Positions 17,825 to 23,073 of a stretch of DNA of 23,073 nucleotides are shown one piece after another. The notes under the pieces were generated by a model, which ran no database searches, was not told where the DNA came from, and saw nothing but the letters and a program-made list of their open reading frames with translations. Source of the DNA: Chara braunii (lineage: Eukaryota > Streptophyta > Charophyceae > Charales > Characeae); contig BFEA01000099.1 of assembly GCA_003427395.1 (NCBI GenBank), positions 1,841,203-1,864,275 on the forward strand. The letters run 5' to 3'. A program made the position numbers and the translations under genes. Within the stretch, counting starts at the first letter, position 1. Every line of letters begins with the position of its first letter.

Positions 17825-17962
17825 TTTCTGGGCTGAGAAAACAGGAGAAAGGCAAAAAAAAAAAAAAAGAAAGAGAGACCTCCCACTGGAAATCACGGCA
17901 GAGTGCTTCCCAGCCATCAGATCACAAATGATCTGATGGTGGTGGTTGCAACAATAGTGAAC
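17825..17962 (-). repeat. dispersed repeat of about 137 bp, copy 2 (inverted)
   Basis: Reverse-complement relative of 12917-13053. The palindromic core ATCAGATCA-CAAA-TGATCTGAT is preserved exactly. The pyrimidine tract reads as a run of A here. Similarity ends sharply at TTTCTGGGCTGAG (17825) and AGTGAAC (17962). Confidence 0.85.
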
Positions 17963-18019
17963 GAAGCAGGTCAAATCGGGGAGTCTACCCAGCAAGATTA
18001 CTTAAGCAATGCAGGCCAA

Positions 18020-18360
18020 AAAATATGTTGTTTATGGTTTTGATTTTTTTAAAAATACACGAAGTTATAAAAAAAAACAAAAAAAATATTTTGTTGTACA
18101 TCTTTGAAAGATCTACAACCTTATATATATATTTTTTGTTTTTCTATTTTTGTTTTAGCCCTTCAAAAATCTTTGTGAAACCCAAAAAAAAAAGACTCGT
18201 GTCATTTATTGTTTTTGTTTTTTCATTGTGCTTACTTTTATTTTTTTTTTTTAAATATATTAAAAGCTCAAAAAATACAAATAAAAATATGGGGTTGCAG
18301 AACTCGAAAAGATCTACAACCCCATATGTTTTTTTTTTTTTTCCGATTATGTTTAGCCCA
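18020..18360. repeat. AT-rich tandem repeat with hairpin core, two units
   Basis: Two units about 200 bp apart each contain a hairpin whose arms read GTTG...CAAC around an AGATCTA-containing loop: GTTGTA...TACAAC at 18093-18119 and GGGGTTG...CAACCCC at 18291-18323. Each is followed by a T-rich run and TTTAGCCC. The hairpin arms have changed together, from TTGTTGTA to GGGGTTG type. Confidence 0.65.
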
Positions 18361-18395
18361 GGAAAAAAATCATCGCGGACCTCGTTAATTCGCGT

Positions 18396-18474
18396 CCAAC
18401 ACGCGTTTGAACGAGAGTTTAACGCGAATTCAACGCGCGTTGAATTTTTCAACGCGGAACCCGCGTTGAATTGA
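18396..18474. repeat. cluster of CGCGTTGAA palindromes
   Basis: It holds a perfect 20-bp palindrome AATTCAACGCGCGTTGAATT at 18427-18446 and a hairpin TTCAACGCGG-AAC-CCGCGTTGAA at 18448-18470, preceded by ACGCGTTTGAACGAG and GTTTAACGCG. A cluster of the same style lies at 22875-22960, so the two bracket the LINE 5' part. Confidence 0.75.
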
Positions 18475-18789
18475 AAATCGGACACACAGGATAGCGCGTC
18501 ATGGATAGAAGCCACAGGAAGATGGATTCGGTTCGAGGCGTTTTTTTTGGGACACGAACCAGGGTGCAGCACAAGTCGTACTGGCTGATTCCAAGCGCTG
18601 GGTAGCGTCCGGGCCCAGAATTCGTTCTCATGCAAGCAGTACATAACGGTGGAATTTGAGAAATCGTTAGTTGGATGTTGCAAAGGAAACTATTATTAGG
18701 TGGTTGGTAGCAGAAGGAGAGGGGTCGCAGAAAGCAGAGAGAAGTCAAAGAGGCCTAACAAGCGCATGATTGAGAAAGTCAGTACAAAC
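18475..18789. other. probable LINE 5' UTR
   Basis: No coding frame is recognised. It lies directly before ORF1 of the LINE and after the palindrome cluster, so it is probably that element's leader, but its exact 5' end cannot be set. Confidence 0.35.
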
Positions 18790-20059
18790 GATGGAGTACC
18801 CTAAGGCTGTAAATGGAGGTGGAAGGAGCAGGGGAAGGGGAGGGAGGGCGAAGGTCCCCCCCTCCTCGCCCCCTAGAGGTCAACTTCTGGACCATGAAAG
18901 ATAGAGCTAGGAGATCCATTGGGCAGTGTTACGATGAGGGGGTAATTCAAATGATGGAGAACGTGGGAGAGGTGGTAGAGGACAAGAGAGGTAAAGGTCA
19001 ACGAGTCCTTCGACGCAATCAAGAAAAAATGGCTTAAGGAGATAACTGTGATATTAATTTTTCAGGACGAGGCGAGGGATCTGGCGAAGAGCGTAAAGGA
19101 GGATTTAGTTAGAGCCCATGAGGATGGCTGGATGTCGAGGAGGCTGTTTGACCCGAACATTAGAAAGGGAGGATAAAGTTTAAAAGCCCAAATGTGATCT
19201 TATATGTGGCAAACGCAACCGAAGTCTCGAACTGGCTGGTAAAGAAGGGAACGATCAAGTTGGGCCTGAGAGGGAAGGAATATGCAGTGCTGGTGAAGCT
19301 TTCGATGACCAAGATAGAACTGAAGGAATTGAAGTTGAGATAAGTGAAGACAAACTTTTGGATCGTAGCACTACGGGTCCCACTAGATGCTATGTGCTAC
19401 CTACCATCGGCAACGGAGGGTCTGTTCGGAGGTGTGAAGTTCATGCACTCACCAGAGGCAGATAGAACGAAACCAAAATTGATGAATATAAAACTAGACA
19501 TGGATCCATTGGCCCGGTTTCGAGTGGAGAAGTCGTTGACGATTGAGTCGCCGAAGAGGGAGTTATGAACGGTGGATATTGCGACTTCGTACTCTGACTG
19601 GTGCAAAAAGTGTAGGTGGTACTTCCATACAGAAAAAGGTTGTCCCAGACAGGGGAAAACTGGGGCTCGACGTACATGGTTCAACTCCAGACTGCCTCCG
19701 CAGCGGCCTCCAGCTCAGCAAATGCAAAATCAGGGTCCACAGTATCCATCCCTAGCAGCCAGCTAGCAGGTGGTGAGCCATCCCCAGAGGCAGCCAGAAC
19801 ACCCAATAGTGCAGGTCCGAGCGCATTCGGGTGCCACCCAGCAGCGATCCCAAAGCCAACGGAGGGGAAGCAACGAGTGGGGAGGTCAGAGAGGTCAGAG
19901 AGGTCAGGGAGATCAGAGTGGGAACCAAGGTCGAAGGGGAACCCCGGGGGAGGTACAGGGAGTGCAAGGTCTGACTCCCATACATGGCACATGCACATGG
20001 CCCCAGCATACCCATCACACAAGCGGTTAACGGGTAGCTGAAAATTCAGAAATAAAAAT

Positions 20060-20362
20060 TATGAAGTGAGGGTTTTGGGCAGTCTGAAAATCCCGAATGG
20101 TCCTGAAGTGGTGAAAGACCACCTGTTTAGGCAGGCTGCATCCTGAAGTGGTGAAGTGAGAGTTTTGGGCAGTTTGAAAATCTTGAATGGTCTTGAAGTG
20201 GTGAAAGGTCCGAAAACCCTGAAAACCACCTGTTTAGGCAGGGAGCATCTTGACGTGGTGAAGGGTATCCTGAAGTGGTGAAAGGTCCGAAGACCCTAAA
20301 AATCACCTGTTTAGGCAGGATGCATCCTGAAGTGGTGAAGGGTGTCCTGAAGTGGTGATGAA
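20060..20362. repeat. imperfect tandem repeat CCTGAAGTGGTGAA
   Basis: CCTGAAGTGGTGAA or a one-base variant occurs seven times, and CACCTGTTTAGGCAGG three times, in higher-order units of roughly 57-107 bp. GTTTTGGGCAGT occurs twice. Stops occur in each frame, so it probably disrupts the LINE ORF1 region rather than encoding it. Confidence 0.8.
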
Positions 20363-20679
20363 AAATACGACTGATGTTAACCTTCTCTCACCCATCACCG
20401 ATTGGGAACTCATTAATGGGTTCCTGGCACCATAGGCTCATCACGCGATGGGGTAGTACAGCCCAGGGATGGCAATCAACCCCAATCACAATCATGATAT
20501 GTATCAGCAGCAGACTACAACCGTAGGGAGCATAGCTCAGCTGCAGGAGAGATGTGAAGTCCTAGGGTGTCAGGGAGTACATCAACCGCACCAGTAATTC
20601 GGTCGATGCCGACAGGAGTGCAGCAAGAGCAATATGAGAGAATGGAGGAGACCCTGCTTATGGTACATCACCGAGGGAG

Positions 20680-20975
20680 AACTGACATTTCGTTAAAACT
20701 GATATTTTTTTCTAAATTCAGGAAATTGAGCGTACAAAAAAATAACATTTTTTAGTGTTTTTTTGTCCCCATGACGTCGGATGATCAGATCATCGGGTGT
20801 CGTGGCGACTCCCGATGATCTGACCATCGGATGTATGTTAACGGTACTTTACGTTGAGGTACATCAGATGGACAAAGTGAGATAACCACTTCCTCACCCG
20901 ATGAGCAATGAAATTTTGACCAAGTCGACTTTCGTGAATTTAGAAAAAAATGTCAGTTTTAACGAAATGTAAGTT
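20680..20975. mobile_element. 296-bp MITE with 45-bp terminal inverted repeats
   Basis: The termini 20680-20724 (AACTGACATTTCGTTAAAAC...) and 20931-20975 are inverted repeats of 45 bp with three mismatches. GGAG directly flanks both sides (20676-20679 and 20976-20979) as a 4-bp target duplication. Inside is a second inverted repeat, CGGATGATCAGATCATCGGG, with its near complement (CCCGATGATCTGACCATCGG) about 13 bases away. No transposase is encoded, so it must depend on another element. A 4-bp duplication is seen in several DNA-transposon superfamilies (Sola, Ginger, Chapaev); I cannot choose between them. It lies inside the LINE, so it is younger. Confidence 0.85.
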
Positions 20976-21956
20976 GGAGACAGTGAGAGAACCCGGGCGA
21001 GTCGAGGTTCCACGTGTCGGAAGTGCAAGGCCAAAGTGCAGGGCAGGAGGGTGTCTTAGCAAGGGGTTGGGGAGGGACTCAGTCGGGGTCTAGAGGTAGA
21101 AGGCAATGGAGTTAGGAAACAACGGTTCAGAGCTATCTTCCTCCTCAAGATCAAGAGTGGTGATGGGGAGTGAATTTATTGGAGACGAGAGAGCACTGGG
21201 AGAAACTGGTCTCCTCCGGGCAGAAGGATCGATGCCATCTACGGGCAGCTCAGGGGACGCATTAGGGAGAAGGGAACTCGATTCAGACACCTCTAGTAAA
21301 CGCGGTTATAGAACAAAGCAGATAGATCCCCGCCCGATAGAAAGGAGGATGGTCCCCCTAGTCTGTGCAATGATAGGCAGCATGACCTTTTTCTTGGGAC
21401 CGACCCAATCGGATAGCAAACTGTATCTTCCATCAGTCCTCACGGATAGAACCCCACTACCAGGGGAAATTCTGACAAGGACGAACTTTATGTTTGTTGA
21501 CGCCTTCCCAATTCAGATCATCCCGCATTCGATGATGGTGAAGCTGCCAAGTCCCGTTGGAAGAGAAGATACCGAAATTTTATTTTCCACTGCTAGACGC
21601 CCGCTTGGACCCTCCTATAGCAGCAACTCTGACACAAGCTGGAGTGAAATGGTTTCATTTGGATGCTGTGAGAGAGGCCAATATCCATGAACTGGAAGTC
21701 ATCTCATTAACACCTGAGGTGACAGCCCTGATGCTCCTGAAAGCAAGCAACAAGCTTCCAGAGACCCTGAACCTCCGGTCTAGATTCATTCTGACCTCAT
21801 TATCAGAGAGATGGAGGTCTTCATCACAGTTGAGCTACTCCAGAGGCAGCTCGAGGCAGAGCCCTATGCACCAATCTCCAGTCCACAGAGAACCCAGGTC
21901 GGGTGATCAACAGGTGGACTCCCGCATCCAAAATCAGGTGGAGGAAGCTGCTACAG

Positions 21957-22874
21957 ATGGTTAAGTTGAAAGTTGTGATATGAAACGTAAGGGGCCTAGG
22001 AGATACTGCAGGGAGGGAGAAGAGGAAACGAGTGAGATCGTGGATGTTCTCGCAAAAAGTGGATGTCCTCTACTTGCAAGAGATGAAGTTGGGGGAGGAA
22101 AAGTTTGATTTAATACAGAAGTGCTGGGACGGGCCGCAATACAGGTCTCCTGCGCAGGATACGAGGGGAGGGGTTGTCGTACTCCTTCACCACAATTTAC
22201 AAGGGTCTGTCTTGGACGCAGAAACGGACCTATGGGGGAAATGGGCCTGGGTGAGATTGCGGGTGGGATGGAAGGAATGAGTGATAGCAACGGTGTACTC
22301 ACCATCTAAGCCAACTTCAAGAGCAGAGTTTTTCACCAACTTACAAAAGATAGTCCCGCAAACAGAGAACTTGGTGGTATTGGGGGACTGAAACCTGTCT
22401 TTAGAAGAGGCCCTGCGTAGAGACTCTCGCTCAGCAGGAAGAAAGGACACGGCTGCCCTGCCGGAATTGATCCATGAGAGGGACCTATCAGGTCCTTTTC
22501 ATTGGTTAAACCCAGAGGACCCAGGGTTTACCTGGTTCTCAAATGCCCGAAGGAAAGGCGGCGAGAGGGAGGTAGTGAAACATAGGCTAAATTATTGTCT
22601 GGTGGGCAGGGGGTTAGCACAGTCAATTACATATGTCCGACATATATCCCATCCGCTGTTTGATCATAAACCAGTAGCGGTAGATATCGTGCTGATAGGG
22701 GCAGTGGAAAGAGGAAAAAGCTATTTCGAGCTAAATTCTCAAAATTTAGAAGACCCGGGCCTAAGAAGATGGGTACAAACCCACATGGAAGACTGGCAAG
22801 CGGCCAGACTGACCTTCCCGTCTACAACAGAATGGTTAGATGGGGGCCTGGCTATAATCTCATACTGTGTAACC
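21957..22874 (+). pseudogene. LINE ORF2 5' part: AP-like endonuclease, TGA-interrupted
   Basis: From ATG 21957 one frame runs without a shift to 22880. It shows the exonuclease-endonuclease-phosphatase motifs in order: VVI(x)NVRGLG (catalytic Asn), LYLQEMK (Glu), TRGGVVVLLHH, VVLGD(x)N (Asp/Asn), HRLNY where SRLD/RID is usual, and SHPLFDHKPV (Asp-His). Stops are TGA at 21981, 22278 and 22389; the first and third lie where tryptophan (or Phe/Trp) is expected and the second in WKE(x)VIATVYSP, where Trp is also likely. The domain would nick target DNA for target-primed reverse transcription. The frame then enters the palindrome cluster at 22875, so the reverse transcriptase is missing. ORF2 starts as ORF1 closes, as in other L1 elements. 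Confidence 0.8.
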
Positions 22875-22960
22875 GTTTGAACGCGCTGAATGCGCGTTCG
22901 CGTTCAAACACGTCGGAGCCACGTTCAATCGTGTTCAAACGCGCCACGTGCCACATGGCG
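22875..22960. repeat. second cluster of CGCGTTCAAAC palindromes
   Basis: GTTTGAACGCG (22875-22885) pairs with CGCGTTCAAAC (22899-22909) across 13 bases, with an alternative inner hairpin AACGCG...CGCGTT at 22880-22898. A further GTGTTCAAACGCG follows at 22931-22943, and GCGCCACGTGCCACATGGCGC is also self-complementary. It interrupts the LINE ORF2. Confidence 0.7.
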
Positions 22961-23073
22961 CATAAAAAATGAACCTGACACGCGTCGGGGGCTTTCGACG
23001 AATTGCGACAATGGAGAAAAAAGCTGCCATACCCCACCAACCCCTTCCCTGGCCCTGATGACCCGCCACCCCC
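22961..23073. other. window end, no gene seen
   Basis: LINE-like coding sequence does not resume here. The last bases are C-rich. Confidence 0.4.

Larger units (their letters stand above)
18790..21956 (+). pseudogene. LINE ORF1, CCHC zinc-knuckle protein, broken
   Basis: Plant L1-type ORF1 (DUF4283 / zf-CCHC_4 style, judged from memory). Order seen: a charged N-terminal part from about 18813, a coherent region VILYVANATEVSNWLVKKG from about 19193, VKTNFWIVALRVPLDAMC near 19344, then a knuckle C-x2-C-x4-H-x4-C (Cys 19602, Cys 19611, His 19626, Cys 19641), and a Q/P-rich tail. Lesions: a frameshift near 19170, TAA at 19341, TGA at 19566 and more shifts after 19760. After the Q-rich part come a tandem repeat (20060-20360) and a MITE insertion (20680-20975). 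Another coherent part starts at ATG 21106 and shifts frame near 21557 before ending about where ORF2 begins. That last part may be the ORF1 C-terminus or a separate ORF. The knuckle would bind the element RNA. Confidence 0.65.

Noticed and set aside
17223-17931. Open frames across the GAA and 25-bp repeats
   Set aside because: Low-complexity repeat translation, with a period not divisible by three, so all frames look alike.
21957-22874. UGA as a sense codon for Trp in the nuclear genome
   Set aside because: TGG is used at ten or more Trp codons in the same frame, and neighbouring ORFs contain other kinds of decay. Noted as an alternative in the finding but not adopted.

Overview
The window looks like nuclear DNA from a streptophyte green alga. 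Evidence: an L1-type LINE with plant-style ORF1 (CCHC knuckle) and an AP-like endonuclease, a fragment matching the first 32 nt of plant-type U2 snRNA, many A-tailed SINE-like copies, and one secreted beta-helix gene of a kind common in algae. The palindromic repeat family built on GGTACGGCGTTT reminds me of Chara braunii; that identification is inference from memory, not a search. There are no bacterial operons, no CRISPR array and no phage or plasmid modules. Six isolated N bases (five inside the best gene) show that the assembly has unresolved positions.

Layout. 1-525: GC-rich satellite of inverted repeats. 739-3696: a decayed DUF7869-type transposase gene with two frameshifts and three in-frame stops. 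3711-4020: a second cluster of the same palindromes. 4031-4386: two further partial copies of the transposase 3' end. 4605-5147: an unrecognised ORF broken by one TAA. 5639-7950: a repeat-dense block with four SINE-like copies ending in poly(A), a degenerate repeat array and a tandem duplication of about 250 bp. 8615-8880 and 9590-9716: tandem and inverted copies of a repeat of about 132 bp. 10599-11633, minus strand: the only gene that looks intact, a secreted right-handed beta-helix protein with Pmp-like FxxN/GGA[ILV] repeats. 12386-14723: poly(T), the U2 chimera, a dispersed repeat, a tRNA-Thr-like fragment and pyrimidine tracts. 15835-17207: the 3' part of a LINE (zinc-binding domain and C-terminal tail), frameshifted. 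17305-18470: microsatellite, minisatellite, AT-rich hairpin repeats and a palindrome cluster. 18790-22874: the 5' part of a LINE (ORF1 and endonuclease), carrying a 296-bp MITE, cut off at another palindrome cluster before any reverse transcriptase.

Together this is a transposon graveyard with one probable host gene; the elements do not form a pathway. Two things stand out. The LINE endonuclease frame stays in phase for 308 codons with only three stops, all TGA and all where tryptophan is expected. The same palindrome family lies on both sides of the dead transposase.
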